Origin: Sphingomonadales bacterium
Lineage (GTDB): Bacteria; Pseudomonadota; Alphaproteobacteria; Sphingomonadales; Sphingomonadaceae
Assembly (NCBI GenBank): GCA_020200315.1
Contig: JAIVIZ010000012.1
Location: 1 to 43,237, forward strand
DNA length: 43,237 bases
Direction: 5' to 3'
The first letter of the stretch is position 1; each line of letters opens with the position of its first letter. A model generated the notes under the pieces. That model saw nothing but the letters and a program-made list of their open reading frames with translations, ran no database searches and was not told where the DNA came from. A program made the translations under genes and the position numbers. Positions 18,138 to 27,503 of this stretch are shown piece after piece.

Positions 18138-20605
18138 GCGAGGCGTTGCGGCTCGCCCGGCGCGATCTCGGCGGCGGGCTGGGCGGCTTAGGCCTACTGT
18201 GGCTGTGTCTCGCCATCGCGGTGGCGGCGATTGCCTCCGTTACCAGCCTCGCCTCGTCGATCGACAGCGCCATCGCCGCAAACGGGCGTACTCTGATCGG
18301 CGGCGACCTCGTCGTGCGCTCGGCTCGGCGCGAGGCCAGTGCGGGCGAACTCGCCGCACTTCGCAAGATCGGGCTTGTATCGAAGAGCGTCACCCTGCGG
18401 GCGATGGTGACCGGCCCGCGCCAGGGCACGGCGCTAGCCGAACTCAGCAGCATCGATGCGAATTGGCCACTGGCCGGCGCGCTCGATCTTGCGCCGTTCG
18501 GAACGCGACCGCACGGGCGCGAGGCCGCGATCGGCCGGGAGCTGGCGGAGCGGCTGGGTATCACGCGCGGCAGCAGGGTGCGGATCGGCTATGCCGACCT
18601 CACGGTCTCCGGGATCATCGACAAGATGCCGTCGATGTCCAGCTTCGCCTTCGCGCCGCCGGTGCTGGTCGACGAAGCAGGTCTTGGCGCCACCGGGCTG
18701 GTGCAGCCGGGAAGCCTGACCTCCACCAGCTATCGGCTTATCCTGCCCTCTCGCGTTGACCCTACGACTGCGGGCAAGGCCTTCCAGGCGCGCTTTCCAG
18801 ACGGCGGCTGGTCAATCGCCGATCGCAAGGACGCCGGCAGCGGAACCCGCCGATTCGTCGACCGCGTCGGCGAATTGCTGTTGCTGGTCGCGCTGGCGGC
18901 GCTGGTCATTGGCGGGCTCGGCATCGCGAGCGCTTCGGCTGCGTTCGGCGCATCCCGCCGAACAACTGTCGCGACGCTGAAGCTGCTCGGCGCGGGACGC
19001 GCGACGCTCACCGCGATGCTGGCCTGGGAGGTCGCCTTGATCGCCGTATTGGCCATCATCGTCGGACTGGCGATAGGAGGACTTACCCCGTTGCTGGCCA
19101 GCCAACTGCCCAATCTGCCGATCGCACCCGACCCGGCGCCGCAGTGGCGTGCCTTGGCGGAGGCGGCGGCGTTCGGGGTGCTGGTGACGATCGGGGCCAC
19201 CTGGGGACCGCTGGCGGGAGCGGTCGCGACCCGCCCGGCGGCGCTGCTCCGCGATGAAGCCGGCGAGGAACAGGGCAGACTTCGCTTCATCGTGCCGATG
19301 ATGGCATGGCTCGCAGCCGGTGCCGTTGCAATTGCGGGCGCGACCGATCCGAAGATCGCGGCAGTGGGGATCGGCGCGATTGTGGTGCTCGCATTGCTGT
19401 TCGCCGGGATCGGCCAGCTCATCCGACGATCGGCGCGGGCGCTGCGCCACTGGGGTGGCCCCGTGACCCGGCTCGGCATCGCTGCGCTAGACCGGCCCGG
19501 CGCGGCAACGGTGCGCCTGTCGGTCGCGCTCGGCCTCGGCCTGACACTGCTCGTCGTCCTCGCCGCCGTCACGCAGAGTCTGCTCAGGGAAATCGACGAG
19601 GATGTGTCGGCGCGTGCTCCGGCCCTGTTCCTGTTGGACATTCCAGCGGCGGAAGAGGCGAATTTCCGCGCCATTGCGGGACGGGAGGCGCCGGGTGCCG
19701 AGCTCCGCGTCGTCCCGTCCCTGCGCGGTCCGATCACAGCCCTCAACGGCGTACCCGTCGCCGAGATGAAGTCGATCCCCGAAGGCGCGTGGATCCTGCG
19801 CGGGGACCGCGGTCTGACCTTCCTGCGCGAGCTGCCGCCGGGCAATCGGATCACTGCGGGCCGTTGGTGGCCCGCCGACTATCGCGGGCCGCCGCTGGTC
19901 AGCCTGGATGCCGATGCGGCCAAGGCGCTAAAGCTTAAGATTGGTGACGCGATCACCGTTGCCGTGCTCGGCCGCCCGATCGAGGCGCGGATCGCCTCGC
20001 TACGGGAAATCGACTGGCGCTCGATGGGCTTCAACTTCGCCATCATCTTCGCTCCGGGCGTACTTGAGAGGGCGCCGTTCACGCTGATGGCGACGGTATC
20101 GCCGGCGGCGGGAGAGCGGACCGGCCGGCTGGAACAGGCGCTGACGAAGCAATTGCCGATGGTCAGCGCCATCCGCGTGGCCGAGGTGGTGGCGCAGGTA
20201 CGCGGGTTGCTGGTCGCTCTCGACGGAGCGGTGCGGATTGCGACGGGAGTCACCTTGTTGCTCGGCGTCATCGTCCTTGCCGGGGCAGCGGTCGCGACGC
20301 GGCGGGCGCGGGCGCGCGATCTAGTCCTGCTGAAACTGGTCGGCGCCTCGCGCGGGGCGGTGCTCGGCACGCAATTGGTCGAGTTCGCCGTGCTTGGGAC
20401 CGTGGTGACGCTCGCCGCCGTGGGCGCGGGGCTCGGAGCGGCACGGCTGCTGCTGACGGCCAGTCTCGACATCCCCTTCCGGCCCGACCCGGCGAGCATC
20501 GGCATGCTGGCGTTTTCCGCCATCGCAGTGACCATCGTCGCGACGCTGCTCGCCGTCTTCCCAGCGTTGCAGGCTCGACCTGCCGCTGCACTGCGGGCGC
20601 TCTGA
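18134..20605 (+). CDS. ybbP: FtsX-family ABC transporter permease (YbbP-like)
   Basis: An 823-residue permease with one N-terminal transmembrane helix (about residues 16-36), a periplasmic domain, and two FtsX-type permease modules (transmembrane blocks around residues 245-380 and 690-820) plus helices near 385-500. This two-module layout is that of YbbP rather than the shorter LolC/E proteins. The GTG start at 18134 overlaps ybbA by four bases. No deletion or frameshift is apparent. Its likely partners are YbbA and, by genomic association, the arylesterase opposite. Confidence 0.9.
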
Positions 20606-20683
20606 GCCCAATTCAAAATCGCCAAGTCCATGAAACTTCATAGCGCTTTCGTCGTTGGAAAGCCTCGAAAGGAAGTTTCCCCG

Positions 20684-20941
20684 ATGACGACCATCCCGAG
20701 CCTTAGCGACCTGCGCATGTCGCACGATCCCGCCGGCCGCGGTTATCACGCCGTCTATCGCGAGCATGAGGTCAACCATTGCCCGGGATGCGGACGGACC
20801 CACTGGCTGATCGGACGGATGTCGGCCGAATGCGCTTTCTGCTCAACCGCGCTGCCGCTCGCAGAAGCCAGCATGCGTTCGCACAATTCGCCAGCGGTGA
20901 TCGTTCACCGCAACCGGCAAGCGCCGGCTTGGGCGGCTTGA
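20684..20941 (+). CDS. Small zinc-ribbon protein of unknown function
   Basis: An 85-residue protein with two Cys pairs, CPGC at residues 33-36 and CAFC at 50-53, separated by 13 residues, which should make a zinc ribbon. The motif context HCPGCGRTHWLIGR is followed by AECAFCSTALPL. No DNA-binding helix or membrane segment is seen. I chose ATG 20684 because an AAAGGAAG site lies ten bases upstream; an in-frame extension to 20630 has none. It sits alone between ybbP and the cyclophilin gene, which it meets tail to tail three bases apart. I do not recognise a function. Confidence 0.75.
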   Translation: MTTIPSLSDLRMSHDPAGRGYHAVYREHEVNHCPGCGRTHWLIGRMSAECAFCSTALPLAEASMRSHNSPAVIVHRNRQAPAWAA

Positions 20942-20944
20942 GCG

Positions 20945-21820
20945 CTATCGCTTGACCGGTCTAACGGGGACCGGCGCGTTGCACAGATCCACACCGCCGG
21001 CGGGACGAATGAAGAAGTCGTCCCGCCGGTTGGCGCGTGCGTGAAGATAGGCGGCGAAGGCGGGGCTGGCCGTGTCCATCGCTTCGAACGCCGGGCGTTC
21101 GGCCGGAGCCATGTCCGCAGCGAGCCGGCCCGACTTGATCGGCACGTCGCTCGCTCGTTCCTTGTAAAAACCGAGCGCTTCGGTGCCGCGCGGCAGGCTG
21201 CTCATCGTGTCGATCCCAGCAATGACGCGACCGACAATGGCGATATTGCGATCGAGGTGGCGCGGCGCCTGACCGATCACGGCGTAAAGCTCGCCGCCGG
21301 TGCCGGTGTCCGGCGACAGATCGCGCCCGACGCCCACCATGCCGTAGCAGTGAGTGAGGTTGGCCCGATTGCGATCGACCGCGACAGGCCAGCCGAGCGC
21401 ATAGCCGGTGCGTGGCGCATAAGAGTCGCGCCAGGGGAATGGCCGAAGGGGCAGCCCGGTCAGCGGCCGATCGTATTCGGCCGGCGGCTTGGCGACGATT
21501 CCAGGTGGCAGCGGGCGGTCATCATTATGTCCCCACTGCACGACATAATTGTCCTGCACGCGATAGATCGCCGCTCCGTCCCACCACCCCGCCCGAGCCA
21601 GCTTGCGGATGTTGGCGACGTGAACGGGCGCGAACTCCGGCGCGAGCTGAATGACCGCGCGCGCGCCGGACTTGAAATCGATGATCAGCAAATACTCGGG
21701 CGGGATGACGCGCCACGCCGAGGCAGGGGCGCTGGCGACGATGTCGGTCGGCGTTACGAACTTCGCGGGCGGAGCGGCGCCGAGCAGCGCGATCGAAGCC
21801 AGTGGTATCAATGCGCGCAT
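20945..21820 (-). CDS. Exported cyclophilin-type peptidylprolyl isomerase
   Basis: A 291-residue periplasmic cyclophilin-like PPIase. The start ATG 21820 has a GGGGAAGAG site and opens a signal peptide (ALIPLASIALLGAAPPA). The cyclophilin core includes LAPEFAPVHVANIRKLARAG split by its conserved pattern, YRVQDNYVVQWG, a GMVGVGRD strand and the ELYAVIGQAPRHLDRN block, ending with VGRVIAGIDTMSSLP. Residues replacing the canonical R-F-H active-site set cannot be placed with certainty, so activity is by family. It is divergent from purT across 82 bases. Confidence 0.85.
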   Translation of the reverse strand: MRALIPLASIALLGAAPPAKFVTPTDIVASAPASAWRVIPPEYLLIIDFKSGARAVIQLAPEFAPVHVANIRKLARAGWWDGAAIYRVQDNYVVQWGHNDDRPLPPGIVAKPPAEYDRPLTGLPLRPFPWRDSYAPRTGYALGWPVAVDRNRANLTHCYGMVGVGRDLSPDTGTGGELYAVIGQAPRHLDRNIAIVGRVIAGIDTMSSLPRGTEALGFYKERASDVPIKSGRLAADMAPAERPAFEAMDTASPAFAAYLHARANRRDDFFIRPAGGVDLCNAPVPVRPVKR

Positions 21821-21902
21821 GTCTCTTCCCCGCCGAACGAGCACCAGCTTAAACCACTCGCGCGGGGCTGACGGCAAGGGGAAGCTCGGCTAGGCCGCGC
21901 AA

Positions 21903-23072
21903 ATGTATCTCGCCACCCTGATGCTGCTCGGCTCGGGCGAACTTGGCCGCGAGTTCGCAATCGCCGCGAAACGGCTCGGTTGCCGGATCATTGCCTGCGA
22001 CCGCTACGCGAACGCGCCGGCGATGCAGCTCGCGGATGCGGCCGAAGTCTTTCCGATGCTCCATGGCGATGCCCTGCGCACGGCGGTCGAACGGCATCGC
22101 CCGGACGTCATCGTTCCTGAGATCGAGGCGATCGACACCGACACGCTCGTCGCGCTGGAACAGGAGGGATGGAGGGTTGCGCCGTCGGCCAAGGCGGTGC
22201 GCCTGACGATGAACCGCGACGGCATTCGCGATTTCGCCGCCAAGGAACTCGGCCTGACCACCTCCCGCTACGCGTTCGTGGAGAGTCGCGAGGAGGCGCT
22301 CGCGGCTGCAATCGGCGTCGGTCTGCCATGCGTCGTCAAGCCTGTGATGTCCTCCTCGGGTAAAGGTCAGAGCGTCGCCCGAACCTCGGACGAGCTTGGC
22401 GCAGCCTGGGATTATGCGGTCGCCAACATGCGCGGCGAGCGGGCCCGCGCCATCGTCGAGGAGTTCATCCTCTTCGACAGCGAGATCACGCTGCTGACCG
22501 TCGCAACGCGCGGCGGCGTGAACTTCTGCGCGCCCATCGGGCATCGTCAGGAAATGGGCGACTATCGCGAGAGCTGGCAGCCGGTCGCGATCAGCGATGC
22601 AGTGCTCGCCTCTGCACAGGCGCAGGCGGAGAAGGTGGTTAGCGCGCTCGGCGGGCACGGGCTGTTCGGGGTCGAATTCTTCATCGCCGGCGATCGGGCG
22701 ATCTTCTCCGAACTGAGTCCGAGGCCGCACGACACTGGAATGGTCACCCTGATTGGGCAGGCGCCGAACCAGTTCGAGCTGCACCTTCGCGCCATCCTCG
22801 GGATGCCCATCCCGGCGATTGAGCTTGCCGGAGCCAGCGCATCGGCCGTGATTCTTGCGGGCCGGCAAAGCAGCGACTTCTCCTTCCATGGAGTGGCCGA
22901 GGCGCTGGCGCTTGGCCGCGCTGAAGCGCCGGTCGATCTCCGCTTGTTCTGCAAACCTGAAACCCTGCCCCGGCGCCGCATGGGCGTCGCCCTGGCGCGT
23001 GGGGCTACCGTCGAGGACGCGACCGAGACTGCGGTAGCGGCTGCTCAGCTGGTGCGGATCCGTTACCACTGA
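21903..23072 (+). CDS. purT: Formate-dependent phosphoribosylglycinamide formyltransferase
   Basis: The ATP-grasp enzyme that formylates GAR with formate and ATP in purine synthesis. The 389 residues match PurT along the whole length: LLGSGELGREFAIAAKRLG, the VPEIEAIDTDTL block, VVKPVMSSSGKGQS for ATP binding, and EFILFDSEITLLTV. GHRQEMGDYRESWQP, GVEFFIAGD and SELSPRPHDTGMVT follow. Together with purE and purK near 33 kb this supplies two of the pathway steps. It ends ten bases before an ARG-box-like palindrome, so it is not cotranscribed with argC in a simple way. Confidence 0.95.
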   Translation: MYLATLMLLGSGELGREFAIAAKRLGCRIIACDRYANAPAMQLADAAEVFPMLHGDALRTAVERHRPDVIVPEIEAIDTDTLVALEQEGWRVAPSAKAVRLTMNRDGIRDFAAKELGLTTSRYAFVESREEALAAAIGVGLPCVVKPVMSSSGKGQSVARTSDELGAAWDYAVANMRGERARAIVEEFILFDSEITLLTVATRGGVNFCAPIGHRQEMGDYRESWQPVAISDAVLASAQAQAEKVVSALGGHGLFGVEFFIAGDRAIFSELSPRPHDTGMVTLIGQAPNQFELHLRAILGMPIPAIELAGASASAVILAGRQSSDFSFHGVAEALALGRAEAPVDLRLFCKPETLPRRRMGVALARGATVEDATETAVAAAQLVRIRYH

Positions 23073-23081
23073 AGGCGTTGT

Positions 23082-23110
23082 TTGCATAAGTATGCACAAA
23101 CTCGTATAAA
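23082..23110 (+). promoter_or_regulatory. arg operon promoter with overlapping ARG-box-like operator
   Basis: TGCATAAGTATGCA at 23083-23096 is a perfect 5-4-5 palindrome that fits the ArgR ARG-box pattern TGnATnnnnATnCA. It overlaps a -35-like TTGCAT (23082-23087), which is 17 bases from a -10-like TATAAA (23105-23110). The argC ATG at 23119 is only nine bases from the -10 end, so the transcript would be leaderless or nearly so. An argR gene ends the same operon. ArgR repression by arginine is therefore strongly suggested, but not shown. Confidence 0.75.
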
Positions 23111-23118
23111 CGTGAGTG

Positions 23119-24053
23119 ATGAAGACAGCGATTCTTGGCTCGTCCGGCTATGTCGGGGGCGAGTTGCTCCGGCTGCTGGCGGGGCATTCCGAGATCGAGG
23201 TCATACGCGCGTTCGCCTCGTCGAACGCCGGGGAGCCGTTCGCGCGAGTCCATCCGCATCTGTCCCTGGCCTATGCTGACCGGCGCTTCGATGCCTGGAC
23301 GAGCGGTGCGATCGACGGCTGCGAGCTGATTTTTGCGGCGCTGCCGCACGGGCAGACGCAGAAGCTGGCGGACGAGCTGATCGGGAGCGGCGCGAGGATC
23401 GTCGACCTCGGTGCCGACTTTCGCCTCGATAGTCCGGAGGAGTATGAGCGCTGGTACGGCGAACCGCATGCCCGCCCCGAACTGCTCGAGCGCTTCGTCT
23501 ACGGCCTGCCGGAATTTCATCGCGAGGCGATCGAGGGTGCCCGGTTCGTGGCGGCCCCAGGCTGCTATCCGACCGCGGCGAGCCTCGCGCTGCGTCCCTT
23601 GGTCGATTCCAGGATCGCAAGCCGCGAAGGGCTGATCGTCGATGCGGCTTCCGGAGTCAGCGGGGCCGGGCGCGGCGCCAGGGCCACGACTCATTTCTGC
23701 GGCGTCGACGGGTCGCTTCGGGCCTACGGGCTCCTCAACCACGCCGCGGCATCCTTGCGACCTGCTACGCGCGGGCGACCGGCGCCTGCGATCCGCTCGC
23801 CGTTCTGCGCGAGGCTTATGCCGGCGAGCCGTTCGTTCATGTTGGCGACGCGCCGCCCGAAACCAAATGGGCCAGCGGGTCCAACGCCGCCTTTCTGACC
23901 GCCCGCTACGACGAACGCACGGGAACGATCATGGCGATCGCCGCGATCGACAATCTCGGCAAGGGCGCGGCCGGGCAGATGATCCAGTGCGCCAATCTGA
24001 TGCTCGGCCTCGATGAAACGACGGGCCTGTCGACGTGCGGGGTCTATCCATGA
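23119..24053 (+). pseudogene. argC: N-acetyl-gamma-glutamyl-phosphate reductase, internally deleted and frameshifted
   Basis: Third step of arginine synthesis. From ATG 23119 the frame is a good type-1 ArgC: LGSSGYVGGELLRLL for NADP binding, ALPHGQTQ, VDLGADFRLDSPEEYERWYG split by family pattern, and the catalytic cysteine in APGCYPTAASLAL. At about 23735-23745 the sequence jumps from AYGLLNH to RGILATCYARATG in another frame, then runs intact to the stop at 24051. The lost piece, about 30 residues, normally carries the catalytic histidine of the PHLVPM-like motif. As written the first frame ends at 23898 with unrelated residues. The ArgC would be inactive if the sequence is correct. It is the first gene of argCJBR, with argJ overlapping its stop. 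Confidence 0.85.
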
Positions 24054-25117
24054 GCGTTACCGCGCCGCAGGGCTTTGTCGCCGCCGGGCTCCATGCGGGG
24101 GTCAAGGCGCGCAGACCCGACTTTGCCCTGCTCGTCACCGCCGACGGAAAGCCGGTCCCCTGCGCGGCGGTGTTTACGCAGAACAAGTTCCGCGCGCCGC
24201 CGGTCGAAGCATGCGTCGATCGATTGGCAGCCAGCGGCGGCATGGCGGTCGGCTGCGATCCGGCCCAGATCCTCGTCTGCTCGACGGGGCTGATCGGAAT
24301 CCCGTTGCCGATCGAAAAGCTGGTCGCCGCCAGCCCCTCCCTCGCTGCCACGCGGTCCGCCGACGGCGGGCATGACGCCGCCGCTGCGATCCTCACCACC
24401 GATACACGACCTAAAGAGGCGCTGATCGAAGGAACGGACTTCACCGTCGGCGGCATGGCCAAGGGTTGCGGTATGCTCGCGCCGAACATGGCCACGATGC
24501 TCGCCTTTCTGACGACCGATGCCGAGGTCCCGCGCGACACGCTGCAGGACATCCTCGCGCGCGCCGCCAATGCCAGTTTCAACTGCCTGATCACCGACGG
24601 CGCGACATCGACCAACGACACCGCGATGCTGTTCGCCAGCGGACGGCGCGGACCGCCCGGCGACATGTCGACGTTCGAAGATGCCGTGTTCCAGGTCTGC
24701 GAATCGCTGATGCTGCAGATGGGCCGCGACGCCGAGGGCATGACCAAGCTTGTCACCATCCGGGTCAACGGCGCGGCATCGGACGCCGAGGCGCGCCGCG
24801 TCGCGCGATCGATCGGCAATAACCAGCTGATCAAGTGCAGCTGGTATGGCGCCGATGCCTATTGGGGCCGGCTGCTCGGCGAAGCGGGCGCCTGCGGAGT
24901 CGCGTTCGAGAGCGGCACGGCGTCGGTCAGCTATGGCGGCGTCAAGGTCGCCGATGGCGGGGTCGAGATCGACCATGATTGCGGTGCGGTCGCCCGGCAT
25001 ATGCATGGCGACAGCATCGACATCCTCGTCGACCTCGGCCTGGGCTCGGGCGAAGGGCGCGCGGTGAGCGTCGACCTGGGGCCGGGCTACATCAAAGAGA
25101 ATAGCCTGACCTCATGA
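24050..25117 (+). CDS. argJ: Bifunctional ornithine acetyltransferase/N-acetylglutamate synthase, short N-terminal deletion
   Basis: ArgJ recycles acetyl groups between N-acetylornithine and glutamate. Of the usual about 400 residues, 355 are present. The start is [20 protein letters not shown]. The oxyanion block [12 protein letters not shown], the autocleavage region [16 protein letters not shown] (nucleophile Thr in MATML) and the C-terminal [12 protein letters not shown] are intact. Between LAASGG and VGCDPAQ the conserved VNSGNANA-type segment, about 30-40 residues, is missing in frame. The N-terminus resembles actinobacterial-type ArgJ more than the usual sphingomonad form, which hints at transfer. 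It overlaps argC and argB by four bases each (ATGA). Confidence 0.85.
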   Translation: MSVTAPQGFVAAGLHAGVKARRPDFALLVTADGKPVPCAAVFTQNKFRAPPVEACVDRLAASGGMAVGCDPAQILVCSTGLIGIPLPIEKLVAASPSLAATRSADGGHDAAAAILTTDTRPKEALIEGTDFTVGGMAKGCGMLAPNMATMLAFLTTDAEVPRDTLQDILARAANASFNCLITDGATSTNDTAMLFASGRRGPPGDMSTFEDAVFQVCESLMLQMGRDAEGMTKLVTIRVNGAASDAEARRVARSIGNNQLIKCSWYGADAYWGRLLGEAGACGVAFESGTASVSYGGVKVADGGVEIDHDCGAVARHMHGDSIDILVDLGLGSGEGRAVSVDLGPGYIKENSLTS

Positions 25118-25977
25118 TGGACCCCAACGACACCGCGCAGTTGCTGATCCAGGCGCTGCCCTACATCCGCCGCTTCACCGGCAAGACCGTGGTGGTGAAG
25201 GTCGGCGGCCTGCCGATGACCGACCCCGTACGGGCGCGGAGCCTCGCCAAGGATGTGCTGCTGCTCCATTCGGTGGGCATTCGCCCAGTGTTGGTCCACG
25301 GCGGAGGACCGCAGATCGACGAGCAGATGCGCCGGGCCGGCAAGCAGCCGGAGTTCCGCGACGGGTTAAGGGTGACCGATGCCGAGACGCTCGACATCGT
25401 GCGCATGGTGCTGGTTGGCAAGATCAACCGCGAACTGGTCAGCGCGCTCAACGCACTCGAGCCGGTGGCGGTTGGCGTCGCGGGCGAGGATGGGCGACTG
25501 CTGGAGACGCAACCGCTCGATCCGCGGCTCGGATTTGTCGGCAAGGTCAGCGAGGTCCGCGCCGGGCTCCTTGAAGCGTTGCTCGACGACGGACTAGTCC
25601 CCATCGTTTCGACCGTCGGCGCCGGCAAGGACGGCCAACCGTACAACATTAACGCCGACGACGCGGCGCGCGCGATCGCGGTGGCGATGGGCGCGGAAAA
25701 GATCATTTACCTGACCGGCGTGCCGGGCCTGCTCGCCGACCCCAGCGATCCGACGAGCCTCGTCCAGCGGCTGAGCCCCGGCGAGGCACGGCGCCGGATC
25801 GCGGATTCGGGCGTCACCGGCGGGATGATTCCCAAGCTCCAGGCCTGCGCCGAGGCGGTCGAGGGCGGGGTTCGCAGCGCCCACATGATCGACGGCCGCG
25901 ACGATCACGGCATCCTCGTCGAATTGTTCACCGACAGCGGCATCGGCACGATGGTGTGCGAGGCGGGCGGCGCGTGA
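25114..25977 (+). CDS. argB: Acetylglutamate kinase
   Basis: Phosphorylates N-acetylglutamate, the step before ArgC. The 287 residues are full length: [13 protein letters not shown] for the phosphate loop (family form usually K-x-G-G-N/x-x-M), [11 protein letters not shown], the [11 protein letters not shown] block, [12 protein letters not shown] and the C-terminal [14 protein letters not shown]. The GG-L-P variant in the first loop is unusual. An N-terminal helix (residues 1-20) like that of arginine-sensitive hexameric kinases is present, so feedback inhibition is plausible. Start ATG 25114 overlaps the argJ stop; the stop overlaps argR. Confidence 0.93.
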   Translation: MMDPNDTAQLLIQALPYIRRFTGKTVVVKVGGLPMTDPVRARSLAKDVLLLHSVGIRPVLVHGGGPQIDEQMRRAGKQPEFRDGLRVTDAETLDIVRMVLVGKINRELVSALNALEPVAVGVAGEDGRLLETQPLDPRLGFVGKVSEVRAGLLEALLDDGLVPIVSTVGAGKDGQPYNINADDAARAIAVAMGAEKIIYLTGVPGLLADPSDPTSLVQRLSPGEARRRIADSGVTGGMIPKLQACAEAVEGGVRSAHMIDGRDDHGILVELFTDSGIGTMVCEAGGA

Positions 25978-26435
25978 GCGGCAAGGACCAGCGCCGCCGG
26001 CTGATCGTCGACTGGCTTCGCGAGCAGCGGGTCGCCAGCCAGGAGGAGCTGGTCGCGAGACTGGAACTCGCCGGAATTGCCGCCACCCAGGCAACCGTCT
26101 CGCGCGACCTCGACGAGATCGGCGCGGTGCGGATGAAGCGCGACGGGGCCGTTCGCTATGTGCTGGCGGAGGAAGTGGATGCCGGTGCCGCGGCGCGTCG
26201 CCTCGACCGACTGCTTGCCGAATGGGTGACGGCCATCGTTTCCGCGGGGCCGCTCCTCGTGCTGCGCACGCCGCCCGGCTCGGCCAATCTCGTCGCCAGC
26301 GCGATCGACGTTGCCGATCTGCCGGAGGTTGCGGGAACCATTGCAGGGGACGATACGATCTTCATCGCACTGGCCGACGGGGTTGCGCCAGGCGCGTTCG
26401 CGGCGGTGCTTCGGGAGCGCCGCGCGGCCGGGTAG
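25974..26435 (+). CDS. argR: Arginine repressor
   Basis: A 153-residue hexameric arginine-dependent DNA-binding regulator. The N-terminal winged helix covers residues 1-70, with SQEELVARL and ATQATVSRDLDEIGAVR as recognition region. The C-terminal oligomerisation domain holds the arginine-binding GTIAGDDTIFIAL motif with its paired aspartates. GTG 25974 is nested in the argB stop (GTGA). It is the last gene of argCJBR, whose promoter carries a matching palindrome at 23083-23096, implying autoregulation. ArgR within the biosynthetic operon is usual in actinobacteria and uncommon in alphaproteobacteria, supporting horizontal origin of the block. Confidence 0.92.
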   Translation: MSGKDQRRRLIVDWLREQRVASQEELVARLELAGIAATQATVSRDLDEIGAVRMKRDGAVRYVLAEEVDAGAAARRLDRLLAEWVTAIVSAGPLLVLRTPPGSANLVASAIDVADLPEVAGTIAGDDTIFIALADGVAPGAFAAVLRERRAAG

Positions 26436-26445
26436 GAGAGATGCC

Positions 26446-26850
26446 ATGCACAAGACCATGACAAGCCTGTGCACGATCGCACTGATCGGCGGATGCGGCC
26501 AGTCCTCCGCCCCTGCGCCGCAGCGGACGATCAAGGTCCAGGGCGACGAGCAGCGGCAGCTCGCTTCGGCCAACGAGATGGACCGTTCGATCGCGCTCAA
26601 ACGCGCGATCTACGATGCCGGGAACAGCTGCAAGCGCGTCACCAAAACGGGCTTCGTTACCGACTATAAGAATCTGTCGATGTGGCAGGCGGCGTGCGAC
26701 GACGGCAAGAATTGGGCGGTGTTCATTGCGGCCAACGGCGGCGTCCAGGTGCGCCCCTGCGCCGATCTCAAGGACTTGAAACTGCCCGAGTGCACGCTTG
26801 CGGCAACGAAGGCCGATACGAGAACGGCGGGCACCAGGCCCGCCGCTTAA
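26446..26850 (+). CDS. Predicted lipoprotein of unknown function
   Basis: A 134-residue predicted lipoprotein. ATG 26446 follows an AGGAGAG site eight bases upstream. The signal peptide ends in IGGC, with the lipidation Cys at residue 17 after a hydrophobic run. The mature part has three further Cys (in NSCKRV, QAACDDG and RPCADL, plus one in PECTL) that could pair. The middle resembles small sphingomonad proteins of unknown role. It follows argR by ten bases but differs in character, so it is probably only distally linked. Function not recognised. Confidence 0.75.
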   Translation: MHKTMTSLCTIALIGGCGQSSAPAPQRTIKVQGDEQRQLASANEMDRSIALKRAIYDAGNSCKRVTKTGFVTDYKNLSMWQAACDDGKNWAVFIAANGGVQVRPCADLKDLKLPECTLAATKADTRTAGTRPAA

Positions 26851-26851
26851 C

Positions 26852-27133
26852 CTAATCGCACTTGCGCGTTTCGTTGTAATCGCCGTTCGCGGTCTTCTCC
26901 TTGACCGTCGTGCATTGGCCCTGGCGCACTTCCTCGCGCCAGCTGCCATCGGCGTTGGTCGTGCGATTGCCGCGCGGTACGCGCTTGCCGTCCTTGAGGT
27001 CGTAAGCCCAGCTCTTGGGCGTCGACGCGTTCGCTTGCCCGGCGGCCTGAATCACGAAGGCGCCGGCCTGGCCGGCCATGAGCAGGGCGAGAGCCGCTCC
27101 AACCACCAACTTCGCCTGAACCGACTTCGTCAT
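26852..27133 (-). CDS. Small exported protein of unknown function
   Basis: A 93-residue protein with a clear N-terminal signal peptide (KLVVGAALALLMAGQAGAF). The mature domain is polar and has two Cys (in GQCTTV and at the penultimate position in RKCD) that may form a disulfide. It ends one base beyond the stop of the lipoprotein gene, convergent. A leader of AT-rich character and a GGAGACGTGAG-like site precede ATG 27133. No family recognised. Confidence 0.7.
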   Translation of the reverse strand: MTKSVQAKLVVGAALALLMAGQAGAFVIQAAGQANASTPKSWAYDLKDGKRVPRGNRTTNADGSWREEVRQGQCTTVKEKTANGDYNETRKCD

Positions 27134-27256
27134 CTCACGTCTCCTCGCTTCTTCTTATATAGCTACGGGTGAACGCGCTATGAAGATGAGCCGGGCTCGA
27201 AGTGCGACGAAATGCGGCGGGCTGGCGGTTCTGCCCGTGGACTCTTTAATTAGGGA

Positions 27257-27274
27257 GCTCACCTCAGGGTGAGC
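27257..27274 (-). terminator. Hairpin downstream of rpmJ
   Basis: A perfect 7-bp stem, GCTCACC (27257-27263) and GGTGAGC (27268-27274), with a 4-base loop. It lies 22 bases past the rpmJ stop. On the minus strand it is followed by an A/T-rich TAATTAAAG stretch rather than a clean T-run, so it may be a weak intrinsic terminator. Confidence 0.5.
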
Positions 27275-27295
27275 CTGGGCCGAGCTACCCTGGTT

Positions 27296-27421
27296 TTAGC
27301 CCTGCCTCGCCTTGAAGCGGCGGTTGGTCTTGTTGATGACGTAGGTCCGGCCCCGGCGGCGAATCACCCGGCAATCGCGATGGCGCGACTTCAGCGACTT
27401 CAGGGAATTGCGAATCTTCAT
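27296..27421 (-). CDS. rpmJ: 50S ribosomal protein L36
   Basis: A 41-residue, strongly basic ribosomal protein. It begins [20 protein letters not shown], continues with [21 protein letters not shown] and matches the proteobacterial type-B-like L36 that keeps only one cysteine (Cys17) of the zinc-binding set. It is too short for many gene callers. It stands alone rather than in a ribosomal protein operon, which is typical for alphaproteobacteria. The start is ATG 27421 and the stop TAA at 27296. Confidence 0.95.
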   Translation of the reverse strand: MKIRNSLKSLKSRHRDCRVIRRRGRTYVINKTNRRFKARQG

Positions 27422-27503
27422 GGCCGGGACGCCTGCTCTTCGTGCGGGTTGTAGTGATTGCGGTCGAAACCTGGCGCTCCCCTAGTCCGGGCAACCTTTG
27501 TCG

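Noticed and set aside
25174-25220. ArgB phosphate loop variant taken as damage
   Set aside because: The loop sequence varies among acetylglutamate kinases and the rest of the protein is full length, so this is natural variation.
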